A stretch of DNA of 64,000 nucleotides. Source: Desulforadius tongensis (GTDB lineage Bacteria > Bacillota > Desulfotomaculia > Desulfotomaculales > Desulfohalotomaculaceae). This document shows positions 1 to 9,279 of this stretch, one piece after another. Location: contig NZ_JAFBCW010000002.1 of the NCBI RefSeq assembly GCF_016907915.1, forward strand, positions 97,547 through 161,546, in the 5' to 3' direction. Each line of letters opens with the position of its first letter. The stretch's first letter is position 1. A model generated the notes under the pieces. It was not told the origin of the DNA. It ran no database searches and saw nothing but the letters and a program-made list of their open reading frames with translations. Position numbers and translations under genes: made by a program.

Positions 1-1
1 A

Positions 2-145
<144 letters not shown>

Positions 146-264
146 GTTAAACATAAACTGTTTGTTAAAGTGCTTGTCGGTTTTATTAAAGGTTGAGAAC
201 CTGTCATTAAAGATTGATACTAATTTTAATAAAGTTTTAGACTGAAAAGTCCGCAAAATTAGAA

Positions 265-302
265 GGCACCGCTTTGATTAATTAAAGTGGTGTCTTTTTT
301 CT
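265..302 (+). terminator. Rho-independent terminator after glmS
   Basis: GGCACCGCTTT pairs with AAAGTGGTGTC (with G-U pairs) around a short AT loop and is followed by a run of T residues. It lies 120 bases after the glmS stop. The rest of the 146-505 gap is AT-rich and holds nothing else convincing; a TATAAT at 442-447 could be the -10 box for hsdM, but no good -35 box is seen. Confidence 0.85.
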
Positions 303-505
303 TGAAGCTAAAAATAAACTTTAAAAATTAAAGGACAATATTATAACTGCTAATGCTGTAACTTTTTGGCAAAAATATTTACTAAAAATCAAAATTAAAT
401 AAGCACCATTATATAAACAAGAGGATTTCCCTGCTGATTGGTATAATCTATATATATATATGTCAATAGAATCATAGAACAAAAATTTTAGAGGGGACAA
501 TATAA

Positions 506-2023
506 TTGAGAAAGCTAACATTGCAGCAGTTAGAATCTACACTGTGGAAGGCAGCTGATATATTACGGGGTGAGCTCAGCTCCACCGAGTATAAAGATTA
601 CATATTCGGTATTTTGTTCCTAAAACGAATGAATGACCAATTTGCGGCGGAGAGGAAACAAAAAAGGGAAGAGTTTATTAAGGCAGGTATGCCCGAAGAA
701 GAAGTAGAGCAGCTTTTAGAAGATGCATCAATTTATGAAACATTCTATGTGCCTAAAAGGGCAAGATGGGAAAAATTAAAGAAATTGAATTTAAACATCG
801 GCCCAGAATTGGACAAGGCTTTTAAATCTATAGAAGATGAACGTACTAACTCTGAGCTGATAGGGGTACTCACCACTGCCAACTACAATGACAAAGAAAA
901 AGTACCTGATAAAAAGCTGTCCCAGCTCTTGTTGTTGTTTGATACCGTAAACCTGGCTAATGATAACCTGGAAAACGATGATGTGCTTGGAGATGCTTAT
1001 GAATACCTGATTAAGCAGTTTGCTGATGAAGGCGGCAAACGTGGGGGGGAGTTTTACACACCCCAACAAGTTGTACAGGTGCTTGTAAATATAGTTAAAC
1101 CGAAAGAAGGAGATAGAATATACGACCCCACAGTAGGTAGTGGTTCGTTTTTAATTCAAAGTATTAAATACATAAGGGAGAAAGGTTACAATTGGAAAAA
1201 CGTATCATTGTTCGGGCAGGAAATTAACCTGTCTACATGGGCTATTTGTAAAATGAATATGCTTCTTCATGGGGCAAAGGGTGCAGATATTCAAAAAGGT
1301 GATGCTATCCGTAATCCTATGCACGTTGACGGTGGGGTTTTAAAGACCTTTGACATAGTCCTTGCTAATCCACCGTTTTCACTCAAGAACTGGGGTAAAG
1401 AAGAAGCGGAGGCAGACCCATACAACAGGTTCCCTTATGGGGTGCCGCCAAAATCATATGGTGATTTAGCATTTGTATGCCACATGGTTGCCAGTTTAAA
1501 TTCCAAGGGCAGAATGGGAACTGTTGTTCCTCATGGTGTATTATTTAGAGGTGGGGCAGAAGGAAAGATAAGAACGGGGCTTGTTAAAGATGATTTGATT
1601 GAAGCAGTAATCGGCCTGCCCCCAAATTTATTTTACGGAACGGGTATTCCAGCAGCCCTGCTTATAATTAACAAAAATAAACCGCAGGAACGGAAAGGGA
1701 AAATCCTGTTTGTTGATGCCAGCCGGGGATATGTAAAGAATGGCAGCAAAAATAAGCTGCGGCCGGAGGATATGGAAAAAATAATTAAAACCTACGATGA
1801 ATTTAAAGATGTAGATAAATATGCGGCAGTGGTGGATATTAAGACTATTGAAGAAAATGATTACAACCTTAATATCAGCCGTTATGTGGATACCACCGAA
1901 GAAGAGGAAGAAATAGATATCGCAGGGGTAATTGCAGAGATACGGGAACTAAAAAAGCAGTCGGCTGAAACGGAAAAAAAGTTAAACCAGTATTTGAAAG
2001 AACTTGGGTTTGAGGAGATTTAG
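506..2023 (+). CDS. hsdM: Type I restriction-modification DNA methyltransferase HsdM
   Basis: This is the modification subunit of a type I restriction-modification complex (M2S methylase, R2M2S restriction enzyme), which makes N6-methyladenine. The 505-residue protein has the HsdM N-terminal helical domain (about 1-140) and an N6-methylase domain. Near residue 181 is GGEFYTPQQVV, followed by the AdoMet-binding motif DPTVGSGSFL near 208 and the catalytic motif NPPF near 288. The start is TTG 506, chosen because GAGGGG lies 9 bases upstream and the protein begins directly with the conserved N-terminal helix (MRKLTLQQLE). It is 17 bases from hsdS, in one operon with hsdS and hsdR. Length is normal for the family. 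Confidence 0.96.
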   Translation: MRKLTLQQLESTLWKAADILRGELSSTEYKDYIFGILFLKRMNDQFAAERKQKREEFIKAGMPEEEVEQLLEDASIYETFYVPKRARWEKLKKLNLNIGPELDKAFKSIEDERTNSELIGVLTTANYNDKEKVPDKKLSQLLLLFDTVNLANDNLENDDVLGDAYEYLIKQFADEGGKRGGEFYTPQQVVQVLVNIVKPKEGDRIYDPTVGSGSFLIQSIKYIREKGYNWKNVSLFGQEINLSTWAICKMNMLLHGAKGADIQKGDAIRNPMHVDGGVLKTFDIVLANPPFSLKNWGKEEAEADPYNRFPYGVPPKSYGDLAFVCHMVASLNSKGRMGTVVPHGVLFRGGAEGKIRTGLVKDDLIEAVIGLPPNLFYGTGIPAALLIINKNKPQERKGKILFVDASRGYVKNGSKNKLRPEDMEKIIKTYDEFKDVDKYAAVVDIKTIEENDYNLNISRYVDTTEEEEEIDIAGVIAEIRELKKQSAETEKKLNQYLKELGFEEI

Positions 2024-2040
2024 AGATAGAAGGTGGAATA

Positions 2041-3294
2041 GTGTCTTCGGGGTACAAAAATTCTGAGTATGGTAAAGTACCTATAGAATGGAAAATAAAA
2101 CAATTATCTGATGTAGCTTACGTAAATCCTAATTATAAGCTTATGAAAGGTAATGTATATGATTATATAGAAATGGCTTCATTACCTATTATGGGCAGCA
2201 AAATAGGTGAAATTAAAAAGAGAAAGTATGATCAAACTTCTGGTAGTAAGTTTAAGAATGGTGACACTTTGTTTGCAAGAATAACTCCTTGCACTGAGAA
2301 TGGAAAAATTGGATTTGTTGATTGTTTATCAACTGAATATGGATTGGGATCAACAGAATTTATAGTTCTATCTCCTAAAAAAAATAAAATAGTACCTAAG
2401 TATTTATTTTATTTTACAAGTTTAAGTAGAGTTAGGAATTATGCCATAAGTAGGATGGTGGGAACAACAGGTAGACAAAGAGTACCTAAAGAGGTATTTG
2501 GAGAAGAGCTGATTATTCCAATCCCTCCTTTAAGAGAACAAGAAAAAATTGTTGACGTATTATCAACTGTAGATGAACAAATTGAACAAACTGATAAATT
2601 AATCGAAAAGACAAAAGAACTAAAAAAAGGATTAATGCAGAAACTGCTCACCAGGGGAATTGGGCATACAAAATTTAAAAAGACAGAATTAGGAGAAATT
2701 CCTGCTGAGTGGGAAGTTATGAGAATAGACGAAGTTGCAATTGTTAATCCAGAAAGTTTAACTAACAAAACTAATTCGGACTTGGAAATAAACTATATAG
2801 ACATAGAAAGTGTCAGTACTGGAAAATTAAAAAAGATAAAGAAAATAAAATTTAAGGACGCTCCAAGTCGAGCAAGAAGAAAAGTACAATTTGGTGATGT
2901 AATAGTATCAACTGTTAGGCCATATTTAAAAGCTTTTACTATAATAAAAAAAGACATTAATAATTTAATTTGCTCGACTGGTTATGCTGTAATAAGAGCA
3001 AATAATCGTATTAATCGGGAGTACTTATATCAATGTACATTAAGCGACTATTTTTTAAATCAACTTCGGAATAAAATGGTAGGTTCAAATTACCCTGCTG
3101 TAAATAGTATAGATATAAAAAATAACCTTATCGCAGTTCCTTCTATTGAAGAGCAAATTAAAATTGCACAAATTTTAGATAATGTGGATAAAAGGATAGA
3201 GCAATATGAAAATAAATCTAATATGCTACAATCTCTAAAAAAAGCCTTAATGCAGCAGCTGCTCACTGGCAAAATCCGAGTTAAGGTTTCTTAG
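2041..3294 (+). CDS. hsdS: Type I restriction-modification specificity subunit HsdS
   Basis: This subunit recognises the bipartite DNA target and bridges two HsdM chains. The 417-residue protein has the classic duplicated plan: target-recognition domain 1 (about 15-165), a central conserved helix beginning at IPPLREQEKIVDVLSTVDEQ, target-recognition domain 2 (about 220-375, entered by GEIPAEWEVMRIDEVAIVNP), and a second conserved helix with the matching EEQIKIAQILDNVDKRIEQ. Each half ends with the same LMQ-LLT motif (LMQKLLTRG and LMQQLLTGK). The start is GTG 2041 behind GGTGG. The gene is markedly more AT-rich than hsdM and hsdR, as often seen when recognition domains are exchanged. The target sequence cannot be read from the protein. 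Confidence 0.95.
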   Translation: MSSGYKNSEYGKVPIEWKIKQLSDVAYVNPNYKLMKGNVYDYIEMASLPIMGSKIGEIKKRKYDQTSGSKFKNGDTLFARITPCTENGKIGFVDCLSTEYGLGSTEFIVLSPKKNKIVPKYLFYFTSLSRVRNYAISRMVGTTGRQRVPKEVFGEELIIPIPPLREQEKIVDVLSTVDEQIEQTDKLIEKTKELKKGLMQKLLTRGIGHTKFKKTELGEIPAEWEVMRIDEVAIVNPESLTNKTNSDLEINYIDIESVSTGKLKKIKKIKFKDAPSRARRKVQFGDVIVSTVRPYLKAFTIIKKDINNLICSTGYAVIRANNRINREYLYQCTLSDYFLNQLRNKMVGSNYPAVNSIDIKNNLIAVPSIEEQIKIAQILDNVDKRIEQYENKSNMLQSLKKALMQQLLTGKIRVKVS

Positions 3295-3307
3295 GTGGTG
3301 ATGACCC

Positions 3308-6300
3308 ATGTCCTACCTTGGTAATGAAGAAACGCTGGTGGAACTGCCGGCCATAGAATACTTACAAAACAAACTGGGTTACGAGTTTATTCATGGCGAT
3401 AAACTAACCCCTGAAAACGGGGAGAGGGACAGCTTTACCGAAGTTATTCTTGTTAAGCGGCTAAAAAAAGCTCTAAAACGTATAAATCCATGGATAAATG
3501 AAACTAACTTAAACAAAGCTGTGCGGTATTTAACCAGGCCTGAAAACTTAGGCACTAATTTGCTGGAAATTAATGAAAAAATATATGATGCCGTTGTAAA
3601 TCTAACATTTGCCTTAGACCAAGATTTAGACGGCAGCGGGCAGAAAAAATACCATACAGTGAAATTCATTGACTGGGATAACATTAATAACAACGAATTT
3701 CTGGTGACAAGGCAGTTTATGGTTCAAGGTCCCAATGAGAAGGCTGTACCCGATATTGTGGTATTTATAAACGGTATACCTGTTGCGGTGCTGGAATGCA
3801 AATCTCCATTTCTTGAAAAAGATAAGAATGAAAAAACAGGTAAGCATAAAGCATTTGAACAGCTGCGGCGGTACATGGATGCCAGGGGTTCTGAAAATAT
3901 TGAAGGTGCTTCCAGGCTCTTTTACACCAATTTCTTTACAGGAATACTAAATAAATACCATGCCTATCTGGGAACCATCAGTTCCCAGTACGGGCACTAT
4001 TTAGAATGGAAAGACCCGTATCCTTTTAGTAAACAAGACATTGAAAATGTTGAAGATTATGGTCAAAACTTATTCCTGCAGGGCGTGCTGGAGAAAAATA
4101 ACCTCATGAATATAATGAGAAACTTTATACTGTTTGAAACTGATAACCAATCCAGCACAAAAATTAAAAAGATCTGCAGGTATCAGCAGTTTAGGGCAGT
4201 TAATAAGGCAGTGGAAAGATTGGTAAAGGGGAAAGACTCCTTAAGCCGTGGCGGTGTTATTTGGCACACGCAGGGTTCAGGTAAATCTCTTACCATGGTA
4301 TTTTTAGCCCGGATGTTAAGAAGAATTCCTGAATTATCTGATTCTACAATTGTAGTTGTTACCGACAGAATTGACCTGGATAGGCAGATTTATAATACCT
4401 TTGTAAGAACACTGTCATCTATCACCACACCGGTTCATATCGAATCAGTTAAACAGCTGAAAGAACTGCTGTCCATGGCCCAACCTCAGATTATAATGAC
4501 CACCATACACAAATTCCAGGCTGAAAAAGAAGAACAGGAGAAATTAAAAGATAATAAACAAAAATCGGGCTTGTATTTGGAAAAGCAGTTCCCCGTACTT
4601 ACTACAAAATCGAACGTAATAGTTTTAGCCGATGAAGCACACCGCAGTCAGTATAAAGGGCTTGCAAAAAATATGCGTGATGCCTTACCCAATGCTGCCT
4701 TTATTGGTTTTACAGGTACTCCCATTGATAGAGAAGATAAATCTACTCCCAGAACCTTTGGTTCATACATAGACAAATACTCTATTCAACAGGCGGTAGA
4801 AGATGGGGCCACAGTAAAAATTGTTTATGAGGGCAGAAGACCTGATCTGCATGTAAAAGGGGATACATTAGAGGAGTTATTTGAACAGGCATTCGGAGAT
4901 AAAACAGATGAAGAAAAGGAAGCAATTAAGCAGAAATATGCCAATAGACGAACTGTTGCAGAAGCAGATGAACGAATTAATGATATTGCCAAAGATATAT
5001 TGAAACATTACAAAGAGCAGGTGTATCCCAATGGTTTTAAGGCTCAAGTGGTATGTGTTTCAAGGGAAGCATGTGTAAAGTATTATAATGCACTTACAAA
5101 ATATATGAAAGATATCATTGGTGAATCCTTAGAAGTAAAGATAATTTTTTCAGGGAATTTAAATGACAAACCGCATCTAAAAGAACACTTTACCACCAAA
5201 GCAGAGCAGGCAGAGATTATTAAGCGGTTTATTCAGCCCATTGAGAAAGACAAACTGTGCTTTTTAATTGTTAAAGACATGCTGTTAACCGGCTTTGATG
5301 CTCCCATAGAACAGGTAATGTATCTTGACAGACCCTTAAAAGAACATAACCTGCTTCAAGCAATAGCCAGGGTAAATAGAACATGCGGTGACAAGAAAAA
5401 GTGCGGTTATGTAGTAGATTATTATGGCATCTTCAGCTTTTTGGAAGAAGCACTGGCTGTATTTGATAAGGAAGAACTGGGGCAGCCGATGGTGTCCATG
5501 AATAAAGTATATGAGCAGATGATGACCTACCGGGAAGCGGTTATGTCCATATTTGCAGGTGTGGATAAAAATGACTTGGATGCCTTAGTAAATAAATTAA
5601 AGCCCGAAGATAAACGGGCAGAGTTTGAGATAGCATATAAAAAATTTGCATCAACTATGGAGCAGCTGCTCCCAAACCACGTTACCAAAGACAATATAAA
5701 TGACTTGAAGTGGTTGTCATACATAAGGTCGGCTGCCAAGGTAAGATTTGAGCCGGAAAAAGATATAGATATATCTGACTGTGGTGACAAAGTTAAAAAA
5801 ATTATTAACGAACATCTTAAATCGAAGGGCGTACAGCAGTGGATAAAGCCAATTACACTATTTGATTCCGATTACCAAAATAAAATAAAAACTCTTAAAT
5901 CTGATGAAGCTGTTGCATCATCAATGGAACACTCTATAAAACACATAATCCATGTAAAAATGGATGATAACCCCACTTATTACACCAGCCTATTAGAAAA
6001 ACTGCAAAAAATCCTGGATGAAACAAAAAACAGCTGGGAAGAGCGAAGAAAGAAATTGGAAGAATTTATTAATAATGACATTAAAAAAGGTGAACAGCGG
6101 GAAGCAGAAGCATTGGGACTAACCAAAGAAGAGTACGCCTTCTTTGAGGTGGTAAAAGAAAACCTGCTGGAAACAGGAGAAGAAACAGGAAAAGTTAAAG
6201 AAGCCCAAGCAGTATATATCAGCCGGGATATTATTGAATTATCTAAGGATATTGCAAAGAATGTAGCAGATATTGTGAAAAGTAACTATGTAATTGATTG

Positions 6301-6457
6301 GACTACAAACATCACAAAAACTGCTGATATTGAACGGGAAATTTACTTAATGCTCACTAAAAGATACTTCAAACAAATTAAAATGGAAGTTAGAAAAAGA
6401 ATGGTACAACCATTACTGCAGCTGGCTAAAAGACATTATGCGGAAATAGGTAGGTAA
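3308..6457 (+). CDS. hsdR: Type I restriction endonuclease/translocase HsdR
   Basis: This is the motor and nuclease subunit of the type I complex: ATP-driven DNA translocation followed by cleavage far from the recognition site. In the 1049-residue protein, the PD-(E/D)xK nuclease core is visible near residue 148 as PDIVVFINGIPVAVLECK. SF2 helicase motifs follow: Walker A with TQGSGKSL near 322, DEAH in VLADEAHRSQ near 442, FTGTP, and motif VI in LLQAIARVNR. A C-terminal helical domain completes it. ATG 3308 lies 13 bases after hsdS behind GGTGGTGA. Full length with all key residues visible, so the system appears intact. Confidence 0.96.
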   Translation: MSYLGNEETLVELPAIEYLQNKLGYEFIHGDKLTPENGERDSFTEVILVKRLKKALKRINPWINETNLNKAVRYLTRPENLGTNLLEINEKIYDAVVNLTFALDQDLDGSGQKKYHTVKFIDWDNINNNEFLVTRQFMVQGPNEKAVPDIVVFINGIPVAVLECKSPFLEKDKNEKTGKHKAFEQLRRYMDARGSENIEGASRLFYTNFFTGILNKYHAYLGTISSQYGHYLEWKDPYPFSKQDIENVEDYGQNLFLQGVLEKNNLMNIMRNFILFETDNQSSTKIKKICRYQQFRAVNKAVERLVKGKDSLSRGGVIWHTQGSGKSLTMVFLARMLRRIPELSDSTIVVVTDRIDLDRQIYNTFVRTLSSITTPVHIESVKQLKELLSMAQPQIIMTTIHKFQAEKEEQEKLKDNKQKSGLYLEKQFPVLTTKSNVIVLADEAHRSQYKGLAKNMRDALPNAAFIGFTGTPIDREDKSTPRTFGSYIDKYSIQQAVEDGATVKIVYEGRRPDLHVKGDTLEELFEQAFGDKTDEEKEAIKQKYANRRTVAEADERINDIAKDILKHYKEQVYPNGFKAQVVCVSREACVKYYNALTKYMKDIIGESLEVKIIFSGNLNDKPHLKEHFTTKAEQAEIIKRFIQPIEKDKLCFLIVKDMLLTGFDAPIEQVMYLDRPLKEHNLLQAIARVNRTCGDKKKCGYVVDYYGIFSFLEEALAVFDKEELGQPMVSMNKVYEQMMTYREAVMSIFAGVDKNDLDALVNKLKPEDKRAEFEIAYKKFASTMEQLLPNHVTKDNINDLKWLSYIRSAAKVRFEPEKDIDISDCGDKVKKIINEHLKSKGVQQWIKPITLFDSDYQNKIKTLKSDEAVASSMEHSIKHIIHVKMDDNPTYYTSLLEKLQKILDETKNSWEERRKKLEEFINNDIKKGEQREAEALGLTKEEYAFFEVVKENLLETGEETGKVKEAQAVYISRDIIELSKDIAKNVADIVKSNYVIDWTTNITKTADIEREIYLMLTKRYFKQIKMEVRKRMVQPLLQLAKRHYAEIGR

Positions 6458-6459
6458 AA

Positions 6460-7173
6460 ATGAAACTTTCAACTAATTACGGCACACAAATAATAAACTT
6501 TGAAGTAATGTACTCCAAAAGAAAAACCATGGAAATAAGGGTGGAGCCGCCAGGGGTAGTGAAGGTTGTTGTTCCCCAGAATACACCTGAGCAGGTTATA
6601 TTAGAAAGGGTTAAGAGTAAAGGGGCATGGATAGTACAAAAGTTGTTTTTATTAAGGAGTGTAGAATATCGACCAATTAAAAGGGAGTTTGTAAATGGCG
6701 AATCCTTTATGTATTTGGGTAGAAACTATTCACTGCAGCTGCAGCTGGATAAAACAGTAAAAAAACCAGAAGTTAAGCTGTACCAGGGTAAATTTCAAGT
6801 AAAAACCCCTACCAACGATGAAGCAGCTATTCGCAAAGCCATGGAGTTATGGTATAGAAATAAAACAAAGGAAAAAGTGGAGGAAAGAATTAAGTATTAC
6901 CAGCATTTTTTTAATATTAAACCCACAAATGTTAAAGTGAAGGACCAGAAGAAGAGGTGGGCAAGCTGTACTTCAAGAAACGAACTTCTATTTAACTGGC
7001 GGTGTGTAATGGCTTCTTCACCAGTGCTTGACTATATTGTAGTGCACGAGATGTGCCACATGGTTTATAAAAATCATTCTCAAGATTTTTGGGGTTTGGT
7101 AGCTTCAATAATTCCAGATTATAAATGGCGTAAGGACTGGCTGAAAAAGTATGGGGTTAAAATGGATTTGTGA
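6460..7173 (+). CDS. YgjP-like zinc metallopeptidase (DUF45/M48-related)
   Basis: The 237-residue protein has a C-terminal HEMCHMVYKNHS motif near residue 196, the HExxH zinc site with the following third ligand region typical of the YgjP/DUF45 family, preceded by the family motif KKRWASCTSRNELLFNW. No signal peptide or membrane segment is visible, so it is probably cytoplasmic. It starts only 2 bases after hsdR, so it is almost certainly co-transcribed with the type I system. This family is known to occur next to type I hsdR genes; a role in turning over restriction subunits would fit but is only inference. Confidence 0.85.
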   Translation: MKLSTNYGTQIINFEVMYSKRKTMEIRVEPPGVVKVVVPQNTPEQVILERVKSKGAWIVQKLFLLRSVEYRPIKREFVNGESFMYLGRNYSLQLQLDKTVKKPEVKLYQGKFQVKTPTNDEAAIRKAMELWYRNKTKEKVEERIKYYQHFFNIKPTNVKVKDQKKRWASCTSRNELLFNWRCVMASSPVLDYIVVHEMCHMVYKNHSQDFWGLVASIIPDYKWRKDWLKKYGVKMDL

Positions 7174-7267
7174 TATTACCTGAAGGGGATCACAGTTAAA
7201 CAGGATTTAGTGAAACAGGGCTTAAATAATTGCTTTGTAGACATAACCAGCAAGTGAATTTATAGTG

Positions 7268-7276
7268 TGATATAAT
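7268..7276 (+). promoter_or_regulatory. Extended -10 promoter for the DUF488 operon
   Basis: The sequence TGATATAAT is a perfect extended -10 element (TG-N-TATAAT) 20 bases before the first DUF488 start. No convincing -35 box is seen, which is acceptable for an extended -10 promoter. It implies that the three downstream genes can be transcribed independently of the hsd operon. Confidence 0.6.
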
Positions 7277-7296
7277 TAATTAATTTAGGGTGATAA

Positions 7297-7746
7297 ATGA
7301 TGGAAATGAAAAAAGAAGGTTTGGTTATTACTACTAATGTTTCATCCTTAAAAAAATTAAAATGTGATCAGATTTGGTTAATAGCTAGAGCAGGAAAAGA
7401 AATTCCTGGTACCTTGCGAGTAAGGGAATTAGCTCCTAGTAAACAATTATTTCAAAGATATATAAATGAGTGGCGGTTTAAAGACCCTGAAGAATGGTGG
7501 CACCTTTATAGGGAACAATTTTATAATGAACTCAATAAAGAAGAGAAATTAAAGCCACTTAGATATTTATGGAAACTAGTGAAATCCGGTGAAACTATTG
7601 CTTTAGTTTGTTTTTGTAGAGACTATAGATATTGTCATCGTTCTTTAGTAGGAGATTTCCTAAGGAATGCAGGTTTAGTAGTGAAGGAATTTTCGAGTAA
7701 GGAATCATCTTCAATTTCTAAGTATGAACAAATTAGTTTGTTTTGA
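7297..7746 (+). CDS. DUF488 family protein, first copy
   Basis: The 149-residue protein has the DUF488 C-terminal signature ALVCFCRDYRYCHRSLVGDF, with paired Cys residues and the CHR motif. The N-terminal half (GLVITTNVSSLKKLK, then IARAGKEIPG) is unlike the second copy downstream, so this is a divergent branch and not a recent duplicate. ATG 7297 or the adjacent ATG 7300 may be the start, with AGGGTG upstream. It is 15 bases from the next gene. The biochemical role of DUF488 is not established; its conserved Cys/His/Arg cluster suggests an enzyme or metal site, and here it sits beside a restriction system. Confidence 0.8.
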   Translation: MMEMKKEGLVITTNVSSLKKLKCDQIWLIARAGKEIPGTLRVRELAPSKQLFQRYINEWRFKDPEEWWHLYREQFYNELNKEEKLKPLRYLWKLVKSGETIALVCFCRDYRYCHRSLVGDFLRNAGLVVKEFSSKESSSISKYEQISLF

Positions 7747-7761
7747 AAAGGGGTTTCAGTA

Positions 7762-8193
7762 ATGACGATTTTTACGATAGGTTTTTCAAAGAAGTCTTTA
7801 CGTGAATTCATTAAAAGACTACAAAAACATAATATTAATCAAGTTATAGATATAAGGCTAAATAATACTTCTCAACTGGCTGGATTTGCCAAAAAAGAAG
7901 ATTTAAAATATATTCTTGAACTGGTTGGAATTGAGTACAAACATATGCCTGAATTTGCACCAACAGATGCTATTCTTAAAGGTTATAAGAATAAAAAGAT
8001 TACTTGGGATGAATATGAAAAACTTTTTATAGACTTACTCAAAACCAGGGAACCACTTCCAAATATTGTAGATACTCCTGGGGAAAATATATGTTTACTG
8101 TGTTCGGAGGATAAACCTAAGGAATGTCACAGAAGATTAGTAGCAGAATATTTTTTGAGTAAAAATTATTGTAGTTCAATTAAGCATTTATAA
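7762..8193 (+). CDS. DUF488 family protein, second copy
   Basis: This 143-residue protein is a canonical DUF488 member. It starts MTIFTIGFSKKSLREFI (the TIGFS/TIGHS opening), has VIDIRLNN where most members have DVR, and ends with ICLLCSEDKPKECHRRLVAE. AAAGGGG lies before ATG 7762. It is sandwiched between the divergent DUF488 gene and the dual-OB gene with 14-15 base gaps, so the three are one operon. The function is not known; the repeated association of DUF488 with mobile and defence loci suggests a DNA- or RNA-directed role, as inference only. Confidence 0.88.
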   Translation: MTIFTIGFSKKSLREFIKRLQKHNINQVIDIRLNNTSQLAGFAKKEDLKYILELVGIEYKHMPEFAPTDAILKGYKNKKITWDEYEKLFIDLLKTREPLPNIVDTPGENICLLCSEDKPKECHRRLVAEYFLSKNYCSSIKHL

Positions 8194-8207
8194 TTGGAGG
8201 AAAATAC

Positions 8208-8864
8208 ATGGAAGTTGTTATTGTAGCTATAACTTATATGAAAAATGGTTTCTGTTTTGCTGGTATATCAAAGGACGGGAATTGGGTTCGACCTGTTCTT
8301 CCCAATAAAGGTCAATGGAAAAGTCTTTATTATGAAAATGGAAGACCAATTTGCATTGGAGATGTAATTGAAGTTAATGGAAGAGGAAGACCTTATCCAC
8401 CACACACAGAGGATGTAGAGGTAAAACGGTTTTGTAAAATCAGAAAAATGGAACATAATGAATTGATTAGTTTCTTAACTGATAATGCTGAAAATGAGCC
8501 AGACTTAAGAAACACTCTAGAAAGGAATAACAGATCCCTATGCATAGTCAATGCCCAATCTTTTAGAAAGGTATATGTCGATAAGTATGACAAGAAAAAA
8601 ACTCGTGTAAGCTTTGTTTTTAACAATAAAGAGTATGAAAATACAACTTTAAAAAAAGGTTTTCCTTGCACGTGTTTACATTGGAGGACTATCCAAAGCC
8701 AAGCATTAGAATATCCAAAAAAATTTAAAAAAATCTTTATTTCAATTGGCCTTGCAAGGGGGTTTACCGGCGATGATGGAGTGTGGGTACATCCAGCACC
8801 AATGATTATATCAATTATTACAGACCCACCTTTGCCAGGTGGGATAAATTATCTAAATCCATAG
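8208..8864 (+). CDS. Dual OB-type domain protein
   Basis: The 218-residue protein opens MEVVIVAITYMKNGFCFAGI followed by GNWVRPV, a pattern seen in the dual-OB-fold family that commonly accompanies DUF488. The second half has CTCLHWRT and FISIGLARGF, matching the conserved end of that family. No membrane segment or signal is seen. GGAGG lies 8 bases before ATG 8208. OB folds usually bind nucleic acid, so a target-recognition role for the DUF488 pair is a reasonable guess, but the family assignment is from remembered motifs and has not been tested by a search. Confidence 0.65.
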   Translation: MEVVIVAITYMKNGFCFAGISKDGNWVRPVLPNKGQWKSLYYENGRPICIGDVIEVNGRGRPYPPHTEDVEVKRFCKIRKMEHNELISFLTDNAENEPDLRNTLERNNRSLCIVNAQSFRKVYVDKYDKKKTRVSFVFNNKEYENTTLKKGFPCTCLHWRTIQSQALEYPKKFKKIFISIGLARGFTGDDGVWVHPAPMIISIITDPPLPGGINYLNP

Positions 8865-9128
8865 TATACTGCAAATATTGCCAATAATCAAAAAGTTCTT
8901 TCTTAGAGTTTGGTGGATAGCCAGTTAAATGGGGATGCTGGATACAGGCTATAGGTATATTATGTAGAGGCAATGAGCAAGTAAGTTTTCTAAAAAAGGC
9001 CTTAAGGGAAGATTTTCATATTGATTCTCAGACCATCAGTAATAATGAAGATGAACATAATAGGGAGTTTAAATTGTTTTGTGTAAATGGGTAATTCCGT
9101 TGAATAATGGTTAACCTTATAATGGCTC
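8865..9128 (+). other. Gene-free stretch with a decayed reading frame
   Basis: No complete gene fits here. A start-less plus-strand frame runs after a TAG near 8920 for 57 codons (PVKWGCWIQAIGILCRG through KLFCVNG) and stops near 9092, with interrupted frames beside it. This resembles the tail of a dead gene. The protein is not recognised. Base composition is AT-rich like the island before it, so this may be the decayed border of the acquired segment. Confidence 0.35.
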
Positions 9129-9226
9129 TTACCCTCTGGGAGGATAGGGCTCTGCTGGAGAGCAACCCGAGCGCCCAGACGGGGTTCTGCCGGGGATACG
9201 GTGGGGGGCATCTAGTTATGCCCCCC
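9129..9226 (+). ncRNA. Candidate structured RNA or hairpin block
   Basis: A GC-rich block stands out from AT-rich flanks. Four hairpins can be drawn in a row: CCTC-tgg-GAGG; GCTCT-gctgg-AGAGC inside GG/CC with a 2-base bulge; CAGA-cggggt-TCTG inside CC/GG with a 2-base bulge; and the strong GGGGGGCAT-N6-ATGCCCCCC at 9203-9226. No T-run directly follows the last stem, so it is not a standard terminator on either strand, although it sits at the end of the minus-strand anti-sigma gene. The family is not recognised. Confidence 0.3.
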
Positions 9227-9279
9227 TTACACAAAACTTTTTACATTCTCAGGGCATCCTATCAGCATTACCTCTCCTT

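Noticed and set aside
9002..9234. Minus-strand frames across the hairpin block
   Set aside because: Two overlapping frames in different phases through GC-rich palindromes with no ribosome site or domain.
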